Made by a program: the position numbers and the translations under genes. From the NCBI RefSeq assembly GCF_014857905.1, contig NZ_JACYXE010000002.1, positions 434,001 to 498,000 of the forward strand: 64,000 bases of DNA. Direction: 5' to 3'. Origin of the DNA: Agilicoccus flavus. GTDB taxonomy: Bacteria > Actinomycetota > Actinomycetes > Actinomycetales > Dermatophilaceae. This document shows, one piece after another, positions 25,885 through 33,863 of this stretch (its first letter is position 1; each line of letters begins with the position of its first letter). The notes under the pieces were generated by a model. The model ran no database searches. It was not told the origin of the DNA and saw nothing but the letters and a program-made list of their open reading frames with translations.

Positions 25885-26358
25885 GTGACCGCTTCCGCGG
25901 GAGCCCTGGACCTGGCCCAGAGGGCCGCCGGCGCCGCCGAGGACAAGCTCGCCGTCGACATCGTCGCGCTCGACGTGACCGGCCGCTTCCCCCTCTCCGA
26001 CGTCTTCGTCGTCGCCACCGCCGAGACCGAGCGTCAGGTGGGCGCCGTCGTCGACGCCGTCGAGGACGCACTGCGCGAGGCGGGCTGCCGGCTCGTGCGG
26101 CGCGAGGGCGAGAAGTCGGGGCGCTGGGTGCTGCTCGACTTCGGCGCCATCGTCGTGCACGTCCAGCACGAGGACGAGCGCAAGTTCTACCAGCTCGAAC
26201 GGCTGTGGAAGGACTGCCCGCGCGTCCCGCTGCGGCTCGGTCCGGGGGCCGCGCCCGCGGAGCCGGCTGGCGCCGACGGTGGCGAGCCCGGCGACCGCGC
26301 CCACGATGCCGAGGCGCCGGCGGAGCCCGGGGACGCCGCCCACGACGACGGGCCGTGA
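25885..26358 (+). CDS. rsfS: Ribosomal silencing factor RsfS
   Basis: 157 aa. The DUF143 core shows DKLAVDIVALDVTGRFPLSD, FVVATAETERQVGAVVDAV and WVLLDFGAIVVHVQHEDERKFYQLERLW. It binds L14 and blocks subunit joining under starvation. The C-terminal 40 residues after RVPLRLG are Ala/Glu/Asp-rich and beyond the usual length. GAGAAGGAGACC precedes the GTG at 25885. Its stop overlaps the GTG of the phosphatase gene. Confidence 0.93.
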   Translation: MTASAGALDLAQRAAGAAEDKLAVDIVALDVTGRFPLSDVFVVATAETERQVGAVVDAVEDALREAGCRLVRREGEKSGRWVLLDFGAIVVHVQHEDERKFYQLERLWKDCPRVPLRLGPGAAPAEPAGADGGEPGDRAHDAEAPAEPGDAAHDDGP

Positions 26359-27044
26359 CCGGCGCGGACCTCGCCGGCCGACCCGCCGACCCGGACGCCC
26401 CCGTGCGCCGGGTCGTCGTCGTCCGGCACGGGCAGACCGGTCACAACGCCGCCGGCATCTGGCAGGGGCGGCTCGACACGGAGCTGTCGGAGTTCGGGCG
26501 CGAGCAGGCCCGGCGCGCGGCGCCGGCGCTCGCGGCCCTGCGGCCCGGCCTGCTCCTCTCCAGCGATCAGCGCCGCGCGGCCGACACGGCCGACGTGCTC
26601 GCCGCCGCCTGCGGCCTGCCCGTCCGTCTCGACGCGCGCCTGCGCGAGGTGCACGTCGGCCGGTGGCAGGGGATGAGCCGGGCGGAGGCGGCGCGGCTCC
26701 ACCCCGACGACACGGCCGCCCTCCTCGCCGGGCACGACGTGGCCCACGGCGTCGACGGGGAGCGCGTGCGCGATGTCGTGGCGCGGGTCGCGCCGGTCTG
26801 GGCCGAGCTCGTCGCCGAGCTGGCCCCCGCGGGCACGGCACTCGTCGTCACCCACGGCGTCACGGCCCGCGCGCTCGTGGCGGGCGCCGTCGGTCTCGAC
26901 GTCGCCGTGCTGCGCCGCAGCGTGCTCGGCCTCGCGAACGCACACTGGGCGGTCCTCGCCGAGGACGGCGGCGCCTGGTGCCTCGAGTCGTGGAACGTCG
27001 GCGTCGGCTCACTCGATTTGGGATTGGGCGTCGCCGCTGGTTAA
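26355..27044 (+). CDS. Histidine phosphatase superfamily protein (phosphoglycerate-mutase-like)
   Basis: 229 aa from GTG 26355, in a 4-bp overlap with rsfS. The catalytic RHG motif is VVVVRHGQTGHNAAGIWQG near residues 20-38. The second-half histidine is in LVVTHGVTARALV. Typical homologues next to rsfS act as broad phosphatases; the substrate here is unknown. Its last codons carry the -10 of the tRNA-Ala promoter: the TAA stop lies inside TAAACT. Confidence 0.9.
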   Translation: MTGADLAGRPADPDAPVRRVVVVRHGQTGHNAAGIWQGRLDTELSEFGREQARRAAPALAALRPGLLLSSDQRRAADTADVLAAACGLPVRLDARLREVHVGRWQGMSRAEAARLHPDDTAALLAGHDVAHGVDGERVRDVVARVAPVWAELVAELAPAGTALVVTHGVTARALVAGAVGLDVAVLRRSVLGLANAHWAVLAEDGGAWCLESWNVGVGSLDLGLGVAAG

Positions 27045-27047
27045 ACT
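27018..27047 (+). promoter_or_regulatory. Promoter of tRNA-Ala
   Basis: A -35-like TTGGGA (27018-27023), an 18-nt spacer and a -10 TAAACT (27042-27047), embedded in the 3' end of the phosphatase gene. The predicted start lies about 30 nt before the tRNA. Confidence 0.5.
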
Positions 27048-27082
27048 CGTCCAGTCCTCGCGGCTCGCCGCAGGAACGGTTC

Positions 27083-27155
27083 GGGGCTGTAGCGCAGCTG
27101 GTAGCGCACCTCCATGGCATGGAGGGGGTCAGGGGTTCGAGTCCCCTCAGCTCCA
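27083..27155 (+). tRNA. tRNA-Ala(GGC)
   Basis: 73 nt. The acceptor stem GGGGCTG pairs with CAGCTCC (one G-U). The D-arm is GCGCAGCTGGTAGCGC. The anticodon stem CCTCC/GGAGG holds the loop ATGGCAT with anticodon GGC. The T-arm is AGGGG-TTCGAGT-CCCCT and the discriminator is A. The 3' CCA is not encoded (CCG follows), so it is added after transcription. A 16-bp hairpin terminator follows. Confidence 0.97.
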
Positions 27156-27176
27156 CCGAGAATTCCGACGACACAT

Positions 27177-27210
27177 CGACGAAGGCCCCGCCCCGGCGGG
27201 GCCTTCGTCG
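27177..27210 (+). terminator. Terminator of tRNA-Ala
   Basis: A perfect 16-bp inverted repeat, CGACGAAGGCCCCGCC / GGCGGGGCCTTCGTCG, with a 2-nt centre, 21 bp after the tRNA. Confidence 0.85.
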
Positions 27211-27283
27211 TCGTCCGGGAGGGCCCCGGGAGCGCTCCGGTCCGGCTGATCTCCGGCCGAGGCGGGCCTCGGCCCGGGCCGTC

Positions 27284-27289
27284 TATCGT
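27284..27289 (+). promoter_or_regulatory. -10 element (TATCGT) of the first IclR gene, leaderless arrangement
   Basis: TATCGT is followed by 7 nt and ATG 27297. Confidence 0.5.
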
Positions 27290-27296
27290 GTTGCGC

Positions 27297-28079
27297 ATGG
27301 TGAACGAACCCGCGGGCCGGGACACGTCGGTGCAGTCGGTGGACCGGGCCGTCTCCATCCTGCAGGTCCTGGCGCGGCACGGATCGGCGCGGGTCACGGA
27401 CATCGCCGCCGAGCTCGACGTCCACAAGTCGACGGTGTCGCGGCTGCTCGCGACGCTCGAGGCGCGGGGACTCGTCGAGCAGAGCTCGGCGCGGGGGAAC
27501 TACGTCCTCGGCGACGGCGTCACGGCCATCGCGGCGGGTGCCGCCCGGCGGCACGACCTCGCGCTCGTCAGCCGCCCCGTCTGCGCGGAGCTCGCCGAGG
27601 CCGTCGGCGAGACCGTCACCGTGACGATCCCGGACGGGGACGCGGTCCTCTCGATCGGGCAGGTCATGGGCTCGGCCGTCGTGACGACCGTCAACTGGCT
27701 CGGTCGCCGCTCGCCCCTGCACGCGACGTCCTCGGGCAAGCTCTTCCTCGCCGCCTGGCCGCCCGAGCGGTCGCGGGCCGTCCTCGACGGGGACCTGCCC
27801 GCCTACACCGAGCGGACCATGACCGACCCGGGCGTCCTCGCGCGCGAACTCGATCGCGTCCGCGAACTCGGCTACGCGACGACGAGCGAGGAACAGGAGG
27901 TGGGTTTGTGCGCCGTCTCGGCACCGATCCGCGACCTCGACGCGGAGGTCGTCGCCGCCCTCACCGTCTCGGGGCCGTCCTTCCGCGTGACCCCGGAGGC
28001 CGTCGAGGCGCTCCTGCCCCGGCTGCTCACCGCCGCCGCGAGGATCTCCGAACGCAACGGCTACCCGAAACCCGGCTGA
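27297..28079 (+). CDS. IclR-family transcriptional regulator
   Basis: 260 aa. The N-terminal winged HTH (about 12-75) shows SVDRAVSILQVLARHG and ELDVHKSTVSRLLATLEARGLV. The effector domain has RRSPLHATSSGKLFLA and YATTSEEQEVGLCAVSAPI, typical of IclR. It is co-directional with, and 161 bp upstream of, the flavin oxidoreductase gene, so it probably regulates it. ATG 27297 is set by the -10 hexamer 7 nt before it. Confidence 0.93.
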   Translation: MVNEPAGRDTSVQSVDRAVSILQVLARHGSARVTDIAAELDVHKSTVSRLLATLEARGLVEQSSARGNYVLGDGVTAIAAGAARRHDLALVSRPVCAELAEAVGETVTVTIPDGDAVLSIGQVMGSAVVTTVNWLGRRSPLHATSSGKLFLAAWPPERSRAVLDGDLPAYTERTMTDPGVLARELDRVRELGYATTSEEQEVGLCAVSAPIRDLDAEVVAALTVSGPSFRVTPEAVEALLPRLLTAAARISERNGYPKPG

Positions 28080-28240
28080 CGCACTCGGTCTTTGTCCCGC
28101 TGTGCGCAACAACGACGCGATGCGCGCCGAAAGTCCACCGAATCCCTTGACGGCGGCCCTCGCAGCACTGTTTCGTGGTGCACAACCGACGCGCTCCTCG
28201 CATCAGGTGGGGCGCGGTTGACGCACCTCCAGGAGCACCC

Positions 28241-30370
28241 GTGAGCCTCACCGACGCCGCCCGTCCCGGCGACACCACCGGCCCCCGCGACGCCCACGGC
28301 AGCGGCCGCGCCCCGGGCCCCGGCGACCTCACCGGCCTCGACCCGCTCCTGCAGTCTTTCGAGCTCGGGCCCCTCACGCTGCGCAACCGCGTCGTGAGCA
28401 CCTCGCACGAACCGGCGTACGGGCAGGACGGGATGCCCAAGGAGCGCTACCGGCTCTACCACCGCGAGAAGGCGAAGGGCGGCGTCGCGCTGACGATGAT
28501 CGGCGGCTCGGCGATCATCGCGCCGGACAGCCCGCCGGCGTTCGGCAACCTCCTGCTCTACCGGGACGAGATCGTGCCCTGGTTCCGCGAGCTGGCCGAC
28601 GACGTCCACGAGCACGGAGCGGCGGTCATGTGTCAGGTCACGCACCTCGGGCGGCGCACGTCGAACTTCACCGGCGACTGGCTACCGACCGTCTCGGCGT
28701 CCCCCCGCCGGGAGCCCGCCCATCGCGCCTTCCCCAAGGAGGCCGAGGCGTGGGACCTCGACCGCATCGTCGACGACTACGTGAGTGCCGCCCTGCGCTG
28801 CCGCGCCGGCGGTCTCGACGGCATCGAGATCCAGGCCTACGGGCACCTGTTCGACAGCTTCCTCTCGCCGTGGACGAACCGCCGAGAGGACGAGTACGGC
28901 GGAACCCCCGAGAACCGGATGCGCTTCCCGCGGCGGGTGCTCCGGGCCGTGCGCGAGGCCGTCGGGCCGGACTTCGTCGTCGGGCTGCGGATGTCGATCG
29001 AGGACGACCGGCTCGGAGCCCTCCCGCGCGAGGAGGGCATGGCGGCGCTGCGGGCCTTCGTCGACGACGGCATCGACGTCGTGTCGACGATCAAGGGCTC
29101 GATCGAGTCGGACCACACGCTCGCGCAGGTCATCCCGTCGATGGGGACGCCGTCGGCGCCGTTCCTCGAATGGTCGGGGCGGATCAAGGCGGAGCTGTCG
29201 ATCCCCGTCATGCACGCGTCCCGGATCGCCGACGTGCCCACCGCCCGGTACGCGATCCGGGAGGGCCTCACCGACCTCATCGGCATGACGCGGGCCCAGA
29301 TCGCCGACCCCTACCTCGTCGCCAAGCTGGCGCGCGGGCGGGAGGACCGGATCCGCCCGTGCGTCGGCGCCAACTACTGCCTCGACGCGATCTACGCCTC
29401 CGGTGACGCCAAGTGCGTGCACAACCCGGCCGCCGGCCGCGAGGCCCAGCTGCCCCACGAGATCACGCAGCAGGCGCCGACCCGGCGCCGCGCCGTCGTC
29501 GTCGGCGCCGGGCCGGCCGGGCTCGAGGCCGCGCGCGTCCTCGGCGCCCGCGGGCACGACGTCACACTGTTCGAGGCCGCCGACCGGGTGGGCGGACAGA
29601 TCGCCCTGCTCGCCGGATCGCGTCACCGCGGCGACCTCGTCGGGATCGTCGACTGGCGACTCGCCGAGGCCCGCCTCCACGGGGTCGACGTCCGCCTCGG
29701 CGTGTTCGCCGAGCCCGACGACGTCCTCGCCCTCGACCCCGACGTGGTCGTCGTCGCGACGGGCGGGCTGCCGAACACCGAGTTCCTCGAGCAGGGGGCG
29801 TCGCTCGTCCGCGACACGTGGGACGTGCTGTCCGGCGACCTGCGGGCCCGCGGCGACGTCCTCGTCTTCGACGACCACGGCGGCCACCAGGCGTTGGACG
29901 CCGTCGAGACCCTCCTGGCCCAGGGGTGCCGGGTCGAGTACGTGACGCCCGAGCGGACGGTGGGCGTCGACGTCGGCTCGATGAACTCCCCGGCCTACCT
30001 GGCGGCGTTCGCCGAGCACGACGTGCGCGTCACCCTGCCCTTCTACCTGCGCGCCGTCCGCCGCGCCGAGAACGGACGGTTGGTCGCCACCCTGTGGAAC
30101 GAGTACGCCGACACGCAGGTGGCGCGCGAGGTCGACCACGTCGTCGTCGAGCACGGCACGCTGCCCGTGGCCGACCTGTACGAGGCGCTCGTGCCGGGCT
30201 CGGTCAACGAGGGCGCGGTGGATCACGAAGCGCTCCTCGCCGGCCGCCCGCAGGAGGTCGTCCGCAACCCCGGTGGCGGCTACCGCCTGTACCGGATCGG
30301 CGACGCCGTGAGCAGCCGCAACATCCACGCGGCGATCTACGACGCGCTGCGCCTGTCGATGGCCGTCTGA
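28241..30370 (+). CDS. NADH:flavin oxidoreductase, OYE-type with C-terminal NAD(P)-binding domains
   Basis: 709 aa from GTG 28241 (AGGAG ten bases upstream); the frame extends further 5' but without family-like sequence. An FMN-binding TIM barrel (about 25-365) shows DGIEIQAYGHLFDSFLSPW TNRR-type active-site surroundings. The Fe-S segment CVGANYCLDAIYASGDAKC is near 373-392. A dinucleotide fold VVVGAGPAGLEAARVLGARG starts near 419. The plan is that of trimethylamine dehydrogenase, 2,4-dienoyl-CoA reductase and N-methylproline demethylase-like enzymes. Only three Cys align with the usual four cluster ligands. The substrate is unknown; demethylation of an N-methylated compound is possible. Confidence 0.88.
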   Translation: MSLTDAARPGDTTGPRDAHGSGRAPGPGDLTGLDPLLQSFELGPLTLRNRVVSTSHEPAYGQDGMPKERYRLYHREKAKGGVALTMIGGSAIIAPDSPPAFGNLLLYRDEIVPWFRELADDVHEHGAAVMCQVTHLGRRTSNFTGDWLPTVSASPRREPAHRAFPKEAEAWDLDRIVDDYVSAALRCRAGGLDGIEIQAYGHLFDSFLSPWTNRREDEYGGTPENRMRFPRRVLRAVREAVGPDFVVGLRMSIEDDRLGALPREEGMAALRAFVDDGIDVVSTIKGSIESDHTLAQVIPSMGTPSAPFLEWSGRIKAELSIPVMHASRIADVPTARYAIREGLTDLIGMTRAQIADPYLVAKLARGREDRIRPCVGANYCLDAIYASGDAKCVHNPAAGREAQLPHEITQQAPTRRRAVVVGAGPAGLEAARVLGARGHDVTLFEAADRVGGQIALLAGSRHRGDLVGIVDWRLAEARLHGVDVRLGVFAEPDDVLALDPDVVVVATGGLPNTEFLEQGASLVRDTWDVLSGDLRARGDVLVFDDHGGHQALDAVETLLAQGCRVEYVTPERTVGVDVGSMNSPAYLAAFAEHDVRVTLPFYLRAVRRAENGRLVATLWNEYADTQVAREVDHVVVEHGTLPVADLYEALVPGSVNEGAVDHEALLAGRPQEVVRNPGGGYRLYRIGDAVSSRNIHAAIYDALRLSMAV

Positions 30371-30377
30371 GCCGAGG

Positions 30378-30423
30378 ATCGTCCGAGCCGATGACCGTCC
30401 GAGACCATGACCGTCCGAGACTC
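30378..30423 (+). repeat. Short tandem repeat with terminal hairpin between convergent genes
   Basis: Three imperfect copies of about 13-17 bp (ATCGTCCGAGCCG, ATGACCGTCCGAGACC, ATGACCGTCCGAGACTC) follow the oxidoreductase stop. The last copy pairs with the next bases as GTCCGAG-A-CTCGGAC (30413-30427), and CGGACG...CGTCCG lies beyond. It probably acts as a bidirectional terminator region. Confidence 0.5.
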
Positions 30424-30460
30424 GGACGTCCCCCGACGGCGTCCGGTCGGACGACCCGGC

Positions 30461-31237
30461 TCAGGTCGTGCGGTGCAGGGCGGCCTCGACGCGCCGGGCG
30501 GCCGCGACCAGGTGCCCGGCGGCTTCGCGCCCGCGCAGGCGGTCGAGACGCTGGGTGGGACCGCTCGCGGTGAGGACGGCGAGCAGGTCCCCGGACTGCC
30601 CGTACACGCCGGACGCGACGCCGGTGAGGCCCTCCTCCTCCTCGTCGCTCGCGACGGCGTACCCCTGGTCGCGGACCTGCCCGAGCTCCGCGTCGAGGTG
30701 GGCGGGGTCGGTGACGGTCGCGCCGGTGAACCGCTGCAGCGGCTCGGTGAGCACGACCCGCCGACGGGCCCCGTCGAGGGAGGCGAGCAGCACCTTGCCG
30801 CTCGCGCTCGCGTGGAGGGGGAACCGCTGCCCCAGCCAGGAGCGGGGACGCAACTGAGCAGGGGCGTCGACCTGGTCGAGCAGGTCGAGGCCGCCGTCGG
30901 GACCGACGACGCTGAAGGTCACGGTCTCGCGGATCGTCTCGACGAGGTCGACGACGACGGGCCGGGCCACGTCCGCGAGCACGGCCTGGGCGTCCGTGCC
31001 CCGCGCGAGCCGCACGAGCTCCGGTCCGAGCAGGACCCGGTCGTCGCCGGGGTTGCGCAGCAGGAAGCCCTCGTGTTCGAGGGTCCGGACGAGCCGGAGC
31101 GCCGTGGCGCGGGGGAGGTCGCAGGCGCGGGCGAGGGTGGAGACGTTCGCGCCCCCGTGCTCGACCGTGGCCCGCAGCAGCGCGAGTGCCTTGACGACCG
31201 ACTGATTGAGACCCGTCCCCTGCTCGGCGTCCGACAT
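30461..31237 (-). CDS. IclR-family transcriptional regulator
   Basis: 258 aa. The HTH is VVKALALLRATVEHGGANVS, LARACDLPRATALRLVRTLE. The effector domain shows GQRFPLHASASGKVLLASLDG and GYAVASDEEEEGLTGVASGV. It is convergent with the flavin oxidoreductase gene, 91 bp from its end. The start ATG 31237 is 6 nt after TAGGGT on the minus strand (leaderless). Two IclR regulators flanking one enzyme gene suggest dual control, or that this one controls genes outside the window; the target is not shown by sequence. Confidence 0.92.
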   Translation of the reverse strand: MSDAEQGTGLNQSVVKALALLRATVEHGGANVSTLARACDLPRATALRLVRTLEHEGFLLRNPGDDRVLLGPELVRLARGTDAQAVLADVARPVVVDLVETIRETVTFSVVGPDGGLDLLDQVDAPAQLRPRSWLGQRFPLHASASGKVLLASLDGARRRVVLTEPLQRFTGATVTDPAHLDAELGQVRDQGYAVASDEEEEGLTGVASGVYGQSGDLLAVLTASGPTQRLDRLRGREAAGHLVAAARRVEAALHRTT

Positions 31238-31243
31238 GCGTTC

Positions 31244-31249
31244 ACCCTA
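31244..31249 (-). promoter_or_regulatory. -10 element (TAGGGT) of the second IclR gene, leaderless arrangement
   Basis: On the minus strand TAGGGT is followed by 6 nt (GAACGC) and ATG 31237. Confidence 0.5.
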
Positions 31250-31395
31250 ACGATGCCCTGCCGCTGCTCGAGGCTCCCACGTCGATGCTGGTCAGAGGCC
31301 CGGGTGTTTTCCCACTGCCCCCGCGTCCGCGCCCAGGTCGTGAGAGGTCACCTGGAACCGTGCATGTCCGAACATCTCCGGTCACTCGTGCGATC

Positions 31396-33693
31396 TCACG
31401 ATGTGGAGGTGGGGTGTCGGGGGCGGACGCGGCCGAGCAGGGCCGCCCGGCCGGAGGCGGGGAACACGGTGCTCACGAGCCGGTCGCGCAGCGCCCGTGA
31501 GGACCGCGCGGCCGACCGGACGAGGCGTTCGTCCGACTCCGACCACGCGGGAGGGTCCGCGGGCAGGTACCGGGCCGCCTCGACCGTGGCGGCGAGCCGG
31601 TCGAGCGCCGCCTCGGGTTCCGGGTCGAACAACCCGGCCCCGGCGAGGTCGCGCGCCTGACCGCGCAGAGGCAGCGCCGCCTCCGACCGCAGCCCGAGGT
31701 CGCCGAGCCGGTCGAGCAGGCCCTCCCATCGGGCCTCGACGACGTCCCGCGCGTCGTCGCCCGCCTCGCGCACCCGGCGGCGGCGGGCCGCGGCGGCCGC
31801 CAGCGGCAACACCGAGGCGGCCGCGAGGAGCAGCAGGGCGACGAGCGCCGGGACGAGGACCGCGGGGCGCAGCAGGCCGCCCGCCGGCTCCGAGGCGCCC
31901 GAGCCGGCGCCCGCGTCCACGTCGGGCCGCTCGCGGCGGCTCGACGTCGTGGGGGCCGAGGGGGTCGGCTCGCTCGGTTCCGCCGTCGGTGCCGCGGACG
32001 TCGGCGCGGGCGTGGCGGGGCCGGAGGGCTCCGAGTAGCCGGGGGCGGCTCCCGTGCGGGCGCCCGGGGTCGGCTCGAAGCGGACCCAGCCGGCCCCGTC
32101 GACGAACACCTCCGGCCACGCGTGGGCGTCCGACGGGAGGACCGTGTAGCGCCCGTCGGCGCCGCGTGAGCCGGGGAGGAAGCCGGTCGCCATGCGGGCC
32201 GTCAGGCCGCGCGAGCGGGCCATCATGACGAAGGCCGTCGTGAACTGGACGCAGTAGCCCTGCCTGTCGGTCAGGAAGCGCTCGACCGCGGTGTCGGCGG
32301 CCTCCTGCTCGCTCATGCCGGCCGGCGGGGGGACGACGTCGAGGCTGTACGTGAAGTCCCCGGTCCGGAAGTACGCCTGCAGGGCGGCCGCGACCTCGAG
32401 GGTGGAGGAGGCCTGTGCCGTCACCCGTTCGGCCTCGGCGGCGACGGCCGGCGGCGCGGGATCCCACGGCCCGTTTCCGGCGGCCGGCTCCGGGGCATCG
32501 GGCGTGCGCGCCGCCGCGGTGGGGTCGACGTCCAGGTACGTCATCCGGTAGGTCGGCGGGGTGCGGTCGACGGCGAGGGTGCCGGTCCGGGGGTCCATGC
32601 CCCAGCGCGCGCCGGTGACGGTGCCCTGGACCACGACGGGAGGGGCGGCCAGGTACGGCGCGGCGAGCCGGTTGTCCTCCACCTCGACGGTGCGGTTCGG
32701 GGTGTCGCGGGGCACGACCAGTCCGCGGGCGGGGGAGAGGGTCGGCGAGGTCGACACGTCGACGTCGTTCGGCGGTGCCGCCCACGTCCCGCCCTCGTAC
32801 CGGGAGGTGACCCCGACCCGCAGGGGCGCCACGTCGGGGTCGTCGGTGGTGTAGGTGAAGACGGGGTCGCCGTCGGTGCTGCGTAGGCTCGCGAGCATGT
32901 CGGACGTGGGTGAGTAGCCCACCGTGCCGCGGCCCGTGCCCGCGGTGCCGTACCCGTCGGCGAGGTAGCGCACCGGCAGCCGGGGCACGCCGATCCCGGC
33001 GGCGAGCGCGAGCGACCCGGCGGCCAGCGCGGCGCAGGTCCCGACGACGAGCCGGTGCCGGCGGGCCCGGCCGGTCGGGTCGGCCGCGCCCAGCAGTCGG
33101 GCGTGCTCGCCCCAGCCGCACGTGAGCAACAGGGCCAGCCAGGCCGCGGCGACGAGGACGAACGACGTCCAGGGCAGCTCACCGTCGCTGTTGGCGACCG
33201 CGGTGAGGTACGGGGTGAGCAGCGGGAGCCCGGCGAGGGCGGGCTGGCGCAGGGTGACCGCCAGGGCGTCGGTCGCCCAGGCCACGGCGCCGAGGGCCAG
33301 GCAGACGAGCAGGGCGACGCCGGGGTTGGGCGGGACGGGTGGGGCGCTCGTGGCGAGGACCTCGCCGGCCTGGCGCAGCAGGTCGACGACGCGCCCGGGC
33401 GTGCGTGTCGTGGGCACGAGGCCGGCGAACATCGAGTCCGAGCACCACATCCACACGGGCACCGCCACGGCGAGCGCGAACTGGGCGGCGACGACGACGC
33501 CCACCGGCCGGGCCCAGGCCCGCAGGAGCACGCCCGCGAGGGCGACGGCGCCGACCGTGAGCGCCGTCGAGGGGAGCCAGTGCGACGAGGCGAAGAGACC
33601 CTGCAGGGGCCAGGCGGCGGCGGCGACCCCTGCCGCGGCCACGAGGGCGGGCAGCAGGCGCGCCTGGTCGGGGACGGCGCCGGTGGTCGTCAT
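31396..33693 (-). CDS. Transglutaminase-like membrane protein (DUF3488/TgpA type)
   Basis: 765 aa. The N-terminal region has about six membrane helices (residues 10-235). A large extracytoplasmic part contains the transglutaminase core: Cys in GYCVQFTTAFVMMARSRGL (near 480), His in DAHAWPEVFVDG (near 524) and Asp a few residues later. A Pro/Thr/Ser-rich linker, a final membrane helix (about 615-640) and a cytoplasmic DUF4129-like tail follow. It is the last gene of the MoxR operon; its ATG overlaps the stop of a 57-aa ORF. The substrate is not known. MoxR-DUF58-transglutaminase clusters are widespread, and a role in envelope protein handling is inference. Confidence 0.92.
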   Translation of the reverse strand: MTTTGAVPDQARLLPALVAAAGVAAAAWPLQGLFASSHWLPSTALTVGAVALAGVLLRAWARPVGVVVAAQFALAVAVPVWMWCSDSMFAGLVPTTRTPGRVVDLLRQAGEVLATSAPPVPPNPGVALLVCLALGAVAWATDALAVTLRQPALAGLPLLTPYLTAVANSDGELPWTSFVLVAAAWLALLLTCGWGEHARLLGAADPTGRARRHRLVVGTCAALAAGSLALAAGIGVPRLPVRYLADGYGTAGTGRGTVGYSPTSDMLASLRSTDGDPVFTYTTDDPDVAPLRVGVTSRYEGGTWAAPPNDVDVSTSPTLSPARGLVVPRDTPNRTVEVEDNRLAAPYLAAPPVVVQGTVTGARWGMDPRTGTLAVDRTPPTYRMTYLDVDPTAAARTPDAPEPAAGNGPWDPAPPAVAAEAERVTAQASSTLEVAAALQAYFRTGDFTYSLDVVPPPAGMSEQEAADTAVERFLTDRQGYCVQFTTAFVMMARSRGLTARMATGFLPGSRGADGRYTVLPSDAHAWPEVFVDGAGWVRFEPTPGARTGAAPGYSEPSGPATPAPTSAAPTAEPSEPTPSAPTTSSRRERPDVDAGAGSGASEPAGGLLRPAVLVPALVALLLLAAASVLPLAAAAARRRRVREAGDDARDVVEARWEGLLDRLGDLGLRSEAALPLRGQARDLAGAGLFDPEPEAALDRLAATVEAARYLPADPPAWSESDERLVRSAARSSRALRDRLVSTVFPASGRAALLGRVRPRHPTSTS

Positions 33694-33863
33694 GGGCGGC
33701 CTCCTGCTCGGGTGTCCAGGGTCGGCGGTGAGGACGAGGGGGGCGTTTTCGAGGGGCCCCGGTTCGACGCGTCCGGTGGGCCGACCGGTGCCGGCGCGAG
33801 GGCCGGGGGAGCTGACGTGGTCCGCCCGTGGCCGGCGGCCGGCCCGATCGGCGGGGGCGTCAT
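33690..33863 (-). CDS. Small Pro-rich ORF coupled by ATGA overlaps at both ends
   Basis: 57 aa (MTPPPIGPAAGHGRTTSAPP...). It is proline/alanine/serine-rich with no predicted helix or membrane segment, and the family is not recognised. Its ATG (33861-33863) overlaps the DUF58 TGA, and its own TGA (33690-33692) overlaps the transglutaminase ATG. It thus fills the gap between the two genes with 4-bp overlaps on both sides. This architecture argues that it is translated, perhaps mainly to carry ribosomes into the next gene. Composition alone would not have convinced me. Confidence 0.5.
   Translation of the reverse strand: MTPPPIGPAAGHGRTTSAPPALAPAPVGPPDASNRGPSKTPPSSSPPTLDTRAGGRP

Noticed and set aside
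30378-30423. A CRISPR-like array, from the three repeats after the flavin oxidoreductase
   Set aside because: Units are only 13-17 bp, imperfect and directly adjacent, without spacers or cas genes.
30407-31660. A 417-residue plus-strand frame starting in the tandem repeat after the flavin oxidoreductase
   Set aside because: It is antisense to an intact IclR gene and has no family resemblance.
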